From NCBI GenBank assembly GCA_027489175.1, contig JAIYAE010000004.1, forward strand, positions 124,001 through 188,000: DNA of 64,000 nt, in the 5' to 3' direction. Of this stretch, positions 42,352 through 51,956 are shown piece after piece. Under the pieces are notes generated by a model. It made no database searches, had not been told where the DNA came from, and saw only the letters and a program-made list of their open reading frames with translations. Every line of letters begins with the position of its first letter. Position 1 is the first letter of the stretch. The position numbers and the translations under genes were made by a program. The DNA is from Rhodobacter sp. Lineage in GTDB: Bacteria > Pseudomonadota > Alphaproteobacteria > Rhodobacterales > Rhodobacteraceae.

Positions 42352-43320
42352 TCACACCTTGATGTTGGTCATCACCTTCATGAAGATGATGTTGATGACA
42401 AGGAAGACGCCCACGAACAGGGCGGCCGGGATGAAGGCGGCGGTTTCGCGGACACCGTCGTAATAGTCGGGCTTGATGACGATGATCATCAGAAGCGCCA
42501 CGATCGGGAAGGCCGACAGGAACATGCCGGACCATTTCGCTTCGGCAGTGATGGCGCGAACCCGGCGGAACAGCTTGAAGCGCGCGCGGATCACCTTGGA
42601 CAGGCCATCCAGGATCTCGGCCAGGTTGCCGCCCGAGGTTTGCTGGATCGTCACGGCCACGGCGAGAAAGCGCAAATCCTGGCTGTCCATCCGCTCGGCG
42701 AAGGCCTTGAGCGATTCCGTCACGTCGCGGCCATAGGCGGCCTCATCGGCGATGACCCCGAATTCCGACCCCAGGGGATCAGGAATTTCCTTGGCCACAA
42801 TGCCGATGGCGGCCGAGAACGGGTGACCGACGCGCAAGCTGCGGACCATCAGTTCGATGGAATCCGGCAACTGTTCTTCCAGAAGCTCCATCCGCTTCTT
42901 GGCTTTCTTGTTGACCCAGTAATAGACGCCACCGACGCCCATGACGACGCCTAGGATGATCCGAACGGCGGGCGTGGCATTGGTGAAGAGCGTCAGCATG
43001 AAGAAGGCCAGCACCGCCACCACACCCATCACCGCAATCAGCTGCTGTGGCGAAAAGGCGATGTTCGCGCGCTGCGCCTTCTTGGCGAAGACCGAATAAA
43101 GCGGGATGTTCTTCGCGTTCAGGTGCTGGTTCATCTCCTTGCGGAGCTGTTCCAGAACCTGTTCGCGGTTGGCGTTCTTTTCCAGCAGGGTCAGACGGCG
43201 GCTAAGCCGGTTGTTCAGACTGATGGATTTGCCGAAGACGGTCAGATAAATGCCTTCGACGATCACCACGACGGCGACGAAGATCAGAATATAGATCAGG
43301 GGTGCTGCGCTGATTTCCAT
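42352..43320 (-). CDS. tadB: Tad pilus inner-membrane platform protein TadB
   Basis: 322 residues, T2SSF domain protein. N-terminal helix (LIYILIFVAVVVIVEGIYLTVFG), a cytoplasmic part, two more helices near 130-160, the T2SF signature LPDSIELMVRSLRVGHPFSAAIGIVAKE (part: LRVGHPFSAAIGIVAKE), and two C-terminal helices. Works with TadC. The start is nine bases after cpaF. Complete length. Confidence 0.95.
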   Translation of the reverse strand: MEISAAPLIYILIFVAVVVIVEGIYLTVFGKSISLNNRLSRRLTLLEKNANREQVLEQLRKEMNQHLNAKNIPLYSVFAKKAQRANIAFSPQQLIAVMGVVAVLAFFMLTLFTNATPAVRIILGVVMGVGGVYYWVNKKAKKRMELLEEQLPDSIELMVRSLRVGHPFSAAIGIVAKEIPDPLGSEFGVIADEAAYGRDVTESLKAFAERMDSQDLRFLAVAVTIQQTSGGNLAEILDGLSKVIRARFKLFRRVRAITAEAKWSGMFLSAFPIVALLMIIVIKPDYYDGVRETAAFIPAALFVGVFLVINIIFMKVMTNIKV

Positions 43321-43328
43321 GTCTATGC

Positions 43329-44759
<1,431 letters not shown>

Positions 44760-44777
44760 GGGTCAGTCCCCTTTTTG

Positions 44778-46037
44778 TCACGCCCTGCCGACTTCGGCAG
44801 ATTTGTTGAGATCGTAGAGCGACTTGGCAAGTTTCTGCAGTTCCTTGCGCAGCGGATTCTTCGCTGCGTTTTCGGCGATGGGCAGGCCGTGGTCGTTGGC
44901 CTGGGTCACCTGTTCGCCGCCATCGGGAAGCTGCACCTCGATGTCGATGTCGAGGCTTTCGGCCATGCGCTTGACGCGGGCCTTGCCGGAAAGGTCGGTG
45001 AACTTGGGCGCGCGGTTCAGCACATAGCGCACCTTGTCATGCGGCAGCGCTTCGGCCTTCAGTGCGCGCACGAAGCGCAGGATGTTCTGGGCCGACCGCA
45101 GGTCAAGCTCAAGCAGGGCAAAGTAGACATGCGCGCGGTTCAAGACCGCTTCGGTCCAGCCGACAACGGTGGAGGGCATGTCGACAATGACGAAATCGAA
45201 GTTGGCCTGCGCCATGTCAAGGATGCGGCCGATATCGTCAGGCTGCATCATTTCCAGGGGCAGCATGTCGGTCGGCGCGGTCAGGACGTGCAGCTTGTCG
45301 TTGAAGGTCAGCATCGACTTGATGAGGCTGTCTGCGTCCAGCGCGGCGGTGTCGGTCAGGACCTCAAGCACGGCCTCCTTGCGGGGCAGGTCAAGGTAGG
45401 TGGCGATCGAGCCGAACTGCAGGTCAAGGTCGATGATGCAGACGCGGGTGCCTTCCGATTCCGGGATCAGGCACAATTCCCAGGCCAGGTTCGCAGCAAA
45501 GGTCGAGGCGCCAGCACCCCCCGCCATGCCATGGACCGGCAGGATCACGCCATTGCGGTCACCCTTGGGTTTGGTGATGCCGGTGAAGACCCCGGTTTCG
45601 GGGTCATAGCCTTCGGGCATGACGATGCTGGGCTTGCGCAGGCGTTCGATCGCCTCATGCAAAGCGCCTTCGGGCAGCGGGTAGGGCACGAAGTCATCGG
45701 CCCCCAGCTTCAGCATCTGGTGCAGGACCGAAGGGCTGACCTGGTTGGCGATGAGCAAGACCTTGATCTTCTTGGCTTTCGCCGCCTTGATCACGTCGTT
45801 CATCTTCGACAGTTCGCTTTCGTCCTCGCTGTCGACGGCGATGGCGACGAACTGCATGCCCGAGCTGTCGGGCTGCTTGAGGAAAACCAGCGCGTCTTCG
45901 AAGTTCAGGTCGCCCCAGGCTTCGCCCAGTTCCTGTTCCATGTCGTCGATCAGCAGGTCAAAGCGCTGCACATCCCGCGAGATGGTGCAGGCCAGGATTG
46001 GCGCGGGGTCACTCTGTACCGTGGCTTTGCTCGTCAT
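44778..46037 (-). CDS. cpaE: CpaE/TadZ localisation protein with degenerate P-loop
   Basis: 419 residues. An N-terminal receiver-like domain (about 14-135), then a MinD/ParA-type domain. The Walker A equivalent reads HGMAGGAGAST (169-179), in which both the signature Lys and the P-loop Lys are Ala, while the Walker A' CIIDLDLQFGSIATYLDL and switch II-like VIVDMPSTV are kept. CpaE/TadZ directs the pilus machine to its site at the cell pole. The gene opens the downstream unit; AAAGGA is its SD. A strong terminator lies between it and the upstream ompA-like gene. Confidence 0.93.
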   Translation of the reverse strand: MTSKATVQSDPAPILACTISRDVQRFDLLIDDMEQELGEAWGDLNFEDALVFLKQPDSSGMQFVAIAVDSEDESELSKMNDVIKAAKAKKIKVLLIANQVSPSVLHQMLKLGADDFVPYPLPEGALHEAIERLRKPSIVMPEGYDPETGVFTGITKPKGDRNGVILPVHGMAGGAGASTFAANLAWELCLIPESEGTRVCIIDLDLQFGSIATYLDLPRKEAVLEVLTDTAALDADSLIKSMLTFNDKLHVLTAPTDMLPLEMMQPDDIGRILDMAQANFDFVIVDMPSTVVGWTEAVLNRAHVYFALLELDLRSAQNILRFVRALKAEALPHDKVRYVLNRAPKFTDLSGKARVKRMAESLDIDIEVQLPDGGEQVTQANDHGLPIAENAAKNPLRKELQKLAKSLYDLNKSAEVGRA

Positions 46038-46230
46038 CTCGCGTCACGTCCTTTCAGTTTCAGGGGCCGGTTCGCCAGACCCCAACGGAGTGTGGCAAAG
46101 TCAATGTCGAATGCAACCGTCTCAACGACGGCCGGCCACCGCCTTCTGCAGGGTGACCTTGGTCAGGAATGGTGGCGAGAATTGGGCTAAAAATGCCTGA
46201 ATCTTGGATTTCACCACGATATGGAAACGA

Positions 46231-46256
46231 AAAGGCCGGGCAGCTGCCCGGCCTTT
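46231..46256 (-). terminator. terminator after the OmpA-like gene
   Basis: 26-base perfect palindrome AAAGGCCGGGCAG/CTGCCCGGCCTTT. On the minus strand it is followed by TTCGTTTCC. It separates the secretin/OmpA unit from the cpaE unit. Confidence 0.92.
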
Positions 46257-46276
46257 CGCATTTGATGTTTTGCGGC

Positions 46277-46930
46277 TTAGCCTTCGACGCCCGATACCGT
46301 AGCGGCCGCAACCGGAGCCCGAATGGCGCTGTCCACATACTCGCGCCAGATGATCGCGGCATATTTGCCGTTCAACACCAGCGGGTGCGATTCGACGAAG
46401 CCCGAAACCTCGGTCACCGTGCGACGGTTGCGCATCTCGGGTTCGGTCGTTTGCACGATCGGACGGGTCTTGCCGTAGGACACGACCGCCTCCAGCCGCG
46501 ATCTCGACACGCCCAGCGTGGAAAGATAGGCCACCGCCGCCTGCGCCCGGCGCAAGCCGAGACGCTGGTTGTATCCGGCCGAACCGACAAGGTCGGTGTG
46601 ACCGAAGACGCGGAACCGCACTTCCGGGAACTGGCGGATGAAGTTGGCCTGCTTTTGCAAGATGGCCTTGGCATCTTCCGACAGCTCGGCGCTGTTGAAC
46701 TCGAAGTTGATGGTGTCCGGCACCTCGGCGTTGAAACGTTCGGCCAGGGCGACGGTGTAGCTGATCTGACCCGTCTGGATCAGGGTATTGTTCATCGTGG
46801 CGTTGCCGAACTGGCCCTTGTCCACTTCCGAGCCGACTTCACGGTCCCAGCTGTTGGACGACTCACCACAGGCGGCCAGTGCCAGGAGGGCGGAAGAGGC
46901 AAGCAGCTTGATAAGCGTACTGGTCATCAT
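46277..46930 (-). CDS. OmpA-family lipoprotein of the Tad locus
   Basis: 217 residues. Lipobox LAAC (ALLALAACGESS), then a linker and an OmpA/MotB domain (about 75-180): FNSAELSEDAKAILQKQANF, VRFRVFGHTDLVGSAGYNQRLGLRRAQAAVAYL (short part: GHTDLVGSAGYNQRLG). This type is often found between the secretin and cpaE in Rhodobacteraceae and would tie the pilus secretin to peptidoglycan. Two adjacent ATGs at 46930/46927; GGAG lies four or seven bases upstream. The start overlaps the cpaC stop region by close spacing, so coupling is likely. Confidence 0.9.
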   Translation of the reverse strand: MMTSTLIKLLASSALLALAACGESSNSWDREVGSEVDKGQFGNATMNNTLIQTGQISYTVALAERFNAEVPDTINFEFNSAELSEDAKAILQKQANFIRQFPEVRFRVFGHTDLVGSAGYNQRLGLRRAQAAVAYLSTLGVSRSRLEAVVSYGKTRPIVQTTEPEMRNRRTVTEVSGFVESHPLVLNGKYAAIIWREYVDSAIRAPVAAATVSGVEG

Positions 46931-46931
46931 C

Positions 46932-48287
46932 TTACTCCATCACATAGCCATAGGAGGTGCTGAAGTCTTGCCGGGCCACTTCGCCCGCGGCTCCACCACC
47001 GTTGGGGGATTTCGCAACTTCGCCGCGCAAGAAGAGATCGCGCTCGGTCGGCAGGCGGACACGGTCCGTCGGCAGGGCCAGCGCCTCACCCGAGACCGGG
47101 GTCACGAGATGCGGGGTCACGATGATGACAAGTTCGGTCTGCGAGCGCTGGTAGTCGGCGCTGCGGAACAGAGCCCCCAGAACCGGCAGATCGCCGATCC
47201 ATGGCACCTGCGACGCGTTGTTGCGGAAGTCGTCCTGCAGAAGGCCGGCGATCGCAAAGCTTTGCCCGTCACGCATTTCCACCGTGGTGGTGGTCAGACG
47301 CTGCCGGAAGGCCGGGATGACCGTGCCGTCCGCCTGGACAAAACCGTTGGTCGTGTCGATCTGCGACACCGCCGCGTTGATCGTCAGGTTGATGATGTCC
47401 TGATCAACCACCACGGGGGTGAAGTTCAGCTGCACGCCGAACGGACGGTAGGTGATGGTGACACCACCCGAATCCGATTCGCCGGGCACCGGGAATTCAC
47501 CGCCAGCCAGGAACGTCGCCTCTTGCCCGGACAGGGCCGTCAGGTTCGGTTCGGCCAGAGTGCGGACCATACCCTTGGTTTCAAGCGCCTGAAGCGCCAC
47601 TTCAAAGGCCAGCGACCCGACATCGAAGTTCACGTTCAGCGAGCCGGTCGGCGAGCTGACACCGCCACCCGCGTTCAGCGTGCCATCCGTACCGGTCACG
47701 ATAAGGTTGTTGCCAAGCGCCTTGGTGACGGCCCGGTTCATTTCGGCGAAGCGGACCTTCAGCATGACTTGCTGGGTTCCACCCACCACCATCAGGTTCG
47801 ACACCCGGTCCGGCGCATAACGGTTGGCCAGGTCAAGCGCCCGGTCCAGACGGGCCGTCGACGACACGGTGCCCGAAAGCACGATCCCGTCGTTGGCGGT
47901 GCGAACTTCGATCTGTTCGCCCGGAAGGATTTGCTGAAGGCGCTCCTTGAACTCGGCCATGTCGGGCGTGACATGCACGTCGACGTTGGAGATCAGTTGC
48001 CCCTCTGGCGACAATAGCGTGAGCGTGGTGCGCCCAGGTGCCTTGCCAAGAACGTAGATCGAGCGGTCCGACAAGGTAGAGATGTCGGCAATCCCGGGGT
48101 TGGCAATCGACAGTTCCGCGAAGGGAACGTCGCTTTCAACCACAACGGCCCGGTTCATCGGGACGTTAAGAGCGCCGGAGGCCTGGCCCTGCAATACACG
48201 CAGCACTTCGGCGGAAACCGGCGTCATGGCCGTGGATGCAAGAATGGCACCCAGGTAACCTGCAACTAGGAGTCGTTTCATGTTCAT
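46932..48287 (-). CDS. cpaC: Tad secretin CpaC (RcpA)
   Basis: 451 residues from ATG 48287. Signal peptide (MNMKRLLVAGYLGAILASTA), pilus-formation N-domain (VLRVLQGQASGALNVPMNRA, ELSIANPGIADI), a BON domain (GQLISNVDVHVTPDM...), then the type II/III secretin core (GVQLNFTPVVVDQDIINLTI, RSADYQRSQTELVIIVTPHLV). It forms the outer-membrane ring for the pilus. AAGGGCAGATCAC serves as ribosome site. A terminator lies just upstream, so a promoter should lie in 48288-48444. Confidence 0.95.
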   Translation of the reverse strand: MNMKRLLVAGYLGAILASTAMTPVSAEVLRVLQGQASGALNVPMNRAVVVESDVPFAELSIANPGIADISTLSDRSIYVLGKAPGRTTLTLLSPEGQLISNVDVHVTPDMAEFKERLQQILPGEQIEVRTANDGIVLSGTVSSTARLDRALDLANRYAPDRVSNLMVVGGTQQVMLKVRFAEMNRAVTKALGNNLIVTGTDGTLNAGGGVSSPTGSLNVNFDVGSLAFEVALQALETKGMVRTLAEPNLTALSGQEATFLAGGEFPVPGESDSGGVTITYRPFGVQLNFTPVVVDQDIINLTINAAVSQIDTTNGFVQADGTVIPAFRQRLTTTTVEMRDGQSFAIAGLLQDDFRNNASQVPWIGDLPVLGALFRSADYQRSQTELVIIVTPHLVTPVSGEALALPTDRVRLPTERDLFLRGEVAKSPNGGGAAGEVARQDFSTSYGYVME

Positions 48288-48444
48288 GTGATCTGCCCTT
48301 TCGACCACGCCTCGTTAGGGTCTTGCACGCCCTTATCGCAGGCAGAATGCAGGAGGTGCAGTTTATTTGCAAGAATCAATTGGTTGGAAGGTTTTGTTGA
48401 TGTGGATAAACTGCAACAGGTCGCAACGGGTTGGAAAAATGAAA

Positions 48445-48475
48445 GGGCGCGGCCCCATATCATGTGGCCGCGCCC
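48445..48475 (-). terminator. terminator after cpaB
   Basis: GGGCGCGGCC / GGCCGCGCCC with an 11-base loop, followed on the minus strand by TTTCATTTTTCC. Its arms match those of the two pilin terminators at 49789 and 50201. Confidence 0.88.
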
Positions 48476-48494
48476 GCAAAACTTCAGATCGGGA

Positions 48495-49346
48495 TCAGTC
48501 CTTGCAGGGGATCACGGTCTCGACCACTTCGCCGCCTTTGTTGGCCCGGATCGTGCAGACCTTCTCGGGCGCTGCCACGGGGGCAACCACCACTTCCTGC
48601 TCTTCAATCCCCAGCATGGAGTTGGTGTCGACCACGATGTCTTCGGTGATTTCGGCCGCACCTTCGCCAACCAGCGACATGGTCAGACGCCCGGTCTGCT
48701 GGGCCTGGGCAAGGCGCGCCACCTGTTCCGGGGTGGCCGCGACTGTTACCGTGCTGGCACCAGTGCCGTCAGAGGTCTGGCCGCTTGTAAAGGCATTGTC
48801 CACCGCGATGATCTGCATGGAGCTTTCGATCAGGCGCGTGGCGTTGCCTTCCACGCCGGCGATCGCGCCGGTCCAGTAGATGTCGATGAAGCTGTCGGGC
48901 TGAACGAAGCCTTCCACGCCAGAGGCGCCGACGCTGATCTGGAACGCGCGCATCCCGTCCTTCAGCTTGGCGGTCAGGTTTGCCAGTTCGCCCGGCTCGG
49001 TGACGCGGGTGGCCAGGACCGGCTCAAACGCTTCGGTCGCGCGCCGAACATAGCGCGGGCCCTTGGCGTTCTCCGGGAAAAGCTCTGCCCCGTCGCGGAA
49101 GATCGTTTCCGGCAGGGCCTGTTCCGGCCAGTAGATCACCTGAACATCCTCAGGCGTAAGGGGTTCGCCATAGGCAAGCTGCCGGTTGAAGACATAAACC
49201 TCAACCAGCTTGCCGGCGGCGGCGTTCAACTCACGCTCTTGCTGCAACAGCAATTCTGTCTGCTTGATGTAACCCTGGATCATGTAGACGGCCGCGCCTG
49301 CCAGGGCCATGCCGACGATCAGGACCAACCCGAATACTGCTCTCAT
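48495..49346 (-). CDS. cpaB: Flp pilus assembly protein CpaB (RcpC)
   Basis: 283 residues. N-terminal membrane anchor (MRAVFGLVLIVGMALAGAAV), then an SAF domain (about 45-115; VFNRQLAYGEPLTPEDVQVIY) and a RcpC/CpaB C-terminal domain (FQISVGASGVEGFVQPDSFI). The conserved Gly-Val-Gly pattern is present. CpaB helps the secretin and Flp assemble in the periplasm. The C-terminus has two Cys (KVCTIRAN, VIPCKD). It lies 118 bases downstream of the first pilin gene and ends at a terminator. Confidence 0.93.
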   Translation of the reverse strand: MRAVFGLVLIVGMALAGAAVYMIQGYIKQTELLLQQERELNAAAGKLVEVYVFNRQLAYGEPLTPEDVQVIYWPEQALPETIFRDGAELFPENAKGPRYVRRATEAFEPVLATRVTEPGELANLTAKLKDGMRAFQISVGASGVEGFVQPDSFIDIYWTGAIAGVEGNATRLIESSMQIIAVDNAFTSGQTSDGTGASTVTVAATPEQVARLAQAQQTGRLTMSLVGEGAAEITEDIVVDTNSMLGIEEQEVVVAPVAAPEKVCTIRANKGGEVVETVIPCKD

Positions 49347-49410
49347 ACCGTTCCCCTAAGTTGCCCGTACGTCGCGTCGCGACTTTCAGACGATAAGTTA
49401 ATGCGTTACG

Positions 49411-49440
49411 GGCGCCCCATCAAGCCGATGGCCGGGCGCC
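49411..49440 (-). terminator. weak hairpin between the third pilin gene and cpaB
   Basis: GGCGCC-CCATC paired with GATGG-ccg-GGCGCC, with a 3-base bulge. No T-run follows on the minus strand, so read-through into cpaB is expected. Confidence 0.4.
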
Positions 49441-49464
49441 GCGCGTGTCATGTTGTTGCATGCC

Positions 49465-49647
49465 CTACTGCAGGAACTGGCGATAGACGAGGATCGTTTC
49501 ACCGATGTATTCCGCCATATCAAGGATGGCGGCCTGGATCGGTGGCATCACGAAGACCGCGAAGACCACGACGCCTGCTGTCAGGACCACCCAATCCACC
49601 GTGACGGCGCCGGTGTCGTCCGACAAGAAGCGTTCAAAGCCGTTCAT
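49465..49647 (-). CDS. Flp-type pilin, divergent copy
   Basis: 60 residues from ATG 49647. MNGFERFLSDDTG, cleavage site, AVTVDWVVLTAGVVV. The leader is 13 residues, then the hydrophobic helix. Mature residues 5 and 6 are Asp and Trp, where Flp pilins usually have Glu and Tyr. After the helix the sequence differs from the two other copies (MPPIQAAILDMAEYIGETI), so this may be a minor or adaptor pilin. The upstream box AATTCGTGGC (49731-49740) lies 84 bases from the start. Confidence 0.88.
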   Translation of the reverse strand: MNGFERFLSDDTGAVTVDWVVLTAGVVVFAVFVMPPIQAAILDMAEYIGETILVYRQFLQ

Positions 49648-49788
49648 CCCGGCACCCCGTCCCAGCGTTAAGGTTATGCACAACGTAAGCGTGCGGGCCG
49701 ATTGCGGCGAAACTTTAGCCAAGATCAGACAATTCGTGGCGGATCCTGATGGCTCTGACAGGACATGTTGCTGCTGGACATGAAAACA

Positions 49789-49812
49789 GCCGCGCCCGTT
49801 TCGGGGCGCGGC
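49789..49812 (-). terminator. terminator of the second pilin gene
   Basis: GCCGCGCCC / GGGCGCGGC with a 6-base loop, then TGTTTTC on the minus strand. Confidence 0.88.
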
Positions 49813-49834
49813 CGTCAGGATCCCGAAGGTCAGA

Positions 49835-50038
49835 TCAAGGGGTGCCGGAGGCCTTCATCTTCGAACCAGCTTTGGAGATTTCCGAGCCGATGTCCGAAGC
49901 GAGGGTCGAGATGGCCGGCTGGATGAACGTGAAGACAAGCAGACCCAGGCCAACGATCGCGGCGGTCAGAACCACCCAGTCGACGGTCACGGCGCCGGTT
50001 TCGTCATTCAGGAAAGCGGAGAAGTTGGTCACTGTCAT
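49835..50038 (-). CDS. Flp pilin, copy 2
   Basis: 67 residues. FSAFLNDETG, cleavage after Gly15, then AVTVDWVVLTAAIVGLGLLV and a C-terminal KAGSKMKASGTP. It is almost identical to the gene at 50253, with one or two changes and two extra N-terminal residues. Flp pilins form the fibre after TadV cleaves the leader. AAAGGAT is the ribosome site. Its own terminator (49789) and the repeated upstream box point to an independent transcript. Confidence 0.93.
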   Translation of the reverse strand: MTVTNFSAFLNDETGAVTVDWVVLTAAIVGLGLLVFTFIQPAISTLASDIGSEISKAGSKMKASGTP

Positions 50039-50123
50039 ATCCTTTATAAGGGCGTTTTGAAGTCATGCGATCTGGCCGTGGCAGCTTGCAGCAATCGTCC
50101 AGTCATCTGCGATTCTGTTGGTG

Positions 50124-50153
50124 AATCGTGGCATTTTAGGGACCGGTTAAAGA
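50124..50153 (-). promoter_or_regulatory. upstream control region of pilin copy 2
   Basis: AATCGTGGCAT (50124-50134) and GGTTAAAGA (50145-50153), both seen again upstream of pilin copy 1. On the minus strand they read TTTAACC and ATGCCACGATT. The TTAACC word matches a CtrA half-site. Confidence 0.5.
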
Positions 50154-50200
50154 AGTTCCTTTGTTCTTAACGGAATAATGGTGACTGCTGAAACGAAGAC

Positions 50201-50226
50201 GGCCGCGCCCTTGTGGGGGCGCGGCC
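50201..50226 (-). terminator. terminator of the first pilin gene
   Basis: GGCCGCGCCC / GGGCGCGGCC with a 6-base loop, then GTCTTCGTTTC on the minus strand. Confidence 0.88.
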
Positions 50227-50252
50227 GCATTGACCGGTTAGGTCAGATCAGA

Positions 50253-50450
50253 TCACGGGGTGCCCGAAGCCTTCATTTTCGAACCGGCTTTGGAGATTTC
50301 CGAGCCGATGTCCGAAGCCAGGGTCGAGATCGCCGGCTGGATGAAGGTGAAGACCACCAGGCCGAGGCCGACGATAGCGGCGGTCAGAACCACCCAGTCA
50401 ACGGTCACAGCACCGGTTTCGTCGTTCAGGAAAGCGGAAAACTTGGTCAT
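50253..50450 (-). CDS. Flp pilin, copy 1
   Basis: 65 residues. FSAFLNDETG, cleavage after Gly13, AVTVDWVVLTAAIVGLGLVV, ending KAGSKMKASGTP. It should be the major pilin. The mature N-terminus lacks the usual Glu5-Tyr6 pair (Asp-Trp instead). CAAAGGATCTGAAC precedes ATG 50450. It is the first gene in the pilus locus, so the 50451-50795 region holds its promoter. Confidence 0.93.
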   Translation of the reverse strand: MTKFSAFLNDETGAVTVDWVVLTAAIVGLGLVVFTFIQPAISTLASDIGSEISKAGSKMKASGTP

Positions 50451-50795
50451 GTTCAGATCCTTTGCAAGGGCGTTACGAGTTTCACAACCGCTTCGGCTTG
50501 GCCTTCTTCATCGCCGCTTCCGTTCGGTATGGATGCATATAGCCCACCAATCGTGGCATCAGTTTGGACAGCAACCGGGGAATCTGCAGCGGGTTAAAGA
50601 TTCCTTCAGGATTATTATAACCATCTGATTTGCATGGATAAAAATCTTTACCTTATGGTCATGTGGGTGCAGTAAGGCGTGGTTTCTGTGTCAATTCTGG
50701 CGGAAATGCCATGATTTGACGTTGAAAGTGCTGGCCCGGGGCGCGCGAAACTGCGATTCTTCCCCAAAATATAATAACGAGCAGGCATCCGCCCC
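50451..50795. promoter_or_regulatory. divergent control region of pilin copy 1 and the lytic transglycosylase
   Basis: 345 bases, A/T-richer than the genes. It contains AATCGTGGCAT (50549-50559), GGTTAAAGA (50592-50600) and, to the right, short A/T runs (ATTATTATAA, AATATAATAA). The first two repeat the motif of pilin copy 2, 99 and 86 bases before the respective starts. No small gene was found in it. Confidence 0.55.
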
Positions 50796-51653
50796 ATGTG
50801 GCCACACCCCAGGTTCATCGCAGTGATTCTCTGCGCTATCGCCCCGTGGGGCGCTGCGGCCGAGGATTTCAACTTCAAGCGCGTCAAGGTGGGCGAGGGC
50901 CTGCCCGGCAAGCGCATCACCGTGCAGATCGACCCCGAAGAGCAGGCCCGTTACCTTGCGGCACTGCCCAAGGTCGATCCGAACCCCGAAAGAACTGAAG
51001 AGGTCGCCGCGCCCAAACCGGATGGGACAGACGCTTCCCCGGGCGAGGCCCCGGCCTCGTCCTACGCCTGGTTCTGGGATACGGTGCCGCCGGGCCTGAG
51101 CGACGCTTCCGGGCGCTTTGAGCTGGCCCTCACCACCCTGTCGCGCGGCCCCGATGGCGAAGCGGTGCGCGCGCCGCGCTTGCAGGCGATGCAAGGCGTG
51201 GCCGAAACCTACGGGACCGAGATCCTGAAAGCCACAATCGGCACCGATGTGTCGCCAGCGCTGGTGCTGGCGGTGATCGGCATCGAAAGCGCGGGCCAGA
51301 AGGACGCGGTCAGCCATGCGGGCGCGGTGGGGCTGATGCAGCTTATCCCCGCCACGGCAGAGCGGTTTGGCGTGACGGATTCCACCGATCCCGCGCAGAA
51401 CATAAAGGGCGGCGTCGCCTATTTGGACTGGCTTCTAGATGAGTTCGACAATGATCCGGTCATGGCGCTTGCGGCCTACAATGCGGGCGAGGGCGCGGTG
51501 AAGGCCAACCAGGGCGTGCCGCCCTATGCCGAAACGCGGGACTATGTGCCGAAGGTGCTGGCCGCCTGGCAAGTTGCGCAAGGTCTGTGCCAAAGCCCGC
51601 CGCAACTGGTGACGGACCCTTGCGTGTTCAAGATCATCTCGGCGGGCCTTTAA
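50796..51653 (+). CDS. lytic transglycosylase (SLT domain), exported
   Basis: 285 residues. Signal peptide (RFIAVILCAIAPWGAAAED), Pro-rich linker, then an SLT domain: VLAVIGIESAGQKDAVSHAG with catalytic Glu164, GLMQLIPATAERFGV, and AAYNAGEGAV, YVPKVLAAW. It cleaves the MurNAc-GlcNAc bond of peptidoglycan. The position beside the pilus locus, in divergent orientation, suggests that it opens the wall for the secretin. GCAGGCATCCGCCCC precedes ATG, with no strong SD. Confidence 0.92.
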   Translation: MWPHPRFIAVILCAIAPWGAAAEDFNFKRVKVGEGLPGKRITVQIDPEEQARYLAALPKVDPNPERTEEVAAPKPDGTDASPGEAPASSYAWFWDTVPPGLSDASGRFELALTTLSRGPDGEAVRAPRLQAMQGVAETYGTEILKATIGTDVSPALVLAVIGIESAGQKDAVSHAGAVGLMQLIPATAERFGVTDSTDPAQNIKGGVAYLDWLLDEFDNDPVMALAAYNAGEGAVKANQGVPPYAETRDYVPKVLAAWQVAQGLCQSPPQLVTDPCVFKIISAGL

Positions 51654-51668
51654 GCAGCGGGGCTTTGA

Positions 51669-51956
51669 TCAGACGAAGACATCCGCCCATTCGGGGTGCT
51701 TCTTCCGGGTCGCGTTCACGAAGGGACAAAGCGGCACGATCTTGACCCCCTCGGCGCGGGCGTCTTCCACCAGCCGTGTCACCATTGCCAGCCCCGCACC
51801 TGTGCCGCGAAAGCTGTCCGGCACGCCAGTATGGTCGGCGATGATCAGGGTGGGCGTGGTGATCGAATAGGTCAGCTCAGCCTCTTCGCCGTTCTGGCGA
51901 ATGACGTAGCGGCCCTTGGTCTGCCCATGCTCGCGGGTGACGATCAGGTCAGCCAA
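51669..51956 (-). CDS. small GNAT-like acetyltransferase (YidJ/Acetyltransf_CG type)
   Basis: 95 residues from a TTG at 51956. The sequence [38 protein letters not shown] (loop RGTGAG) and [20 protein letters not shown] is the short acetyltransferase type (PF14542), often seen in Rhodobacteraceae. TTG start is chosen because it overlaps the scoB stop (TTGGCTGA) and the next in-frame ATG would drop the first strand. Role unknown. Confidence 0.82.
   Translation of the reverse strand: MADLIVTREHGQTKGRYVIRQNGEEAELTYSITTPTLIIADHTGVPDSFRGTGAGLAMVTRLVEDARAEGVKIVPLCPFVNATRKKHPEWADVFV

Noticed and set aside
50796-51653. Transglycosylase as a true Tad gene
   Set aside because: It is divergent, and SLT enzymes are common. 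The link is by position only, so I kept it as a suggestion in the feature entry.
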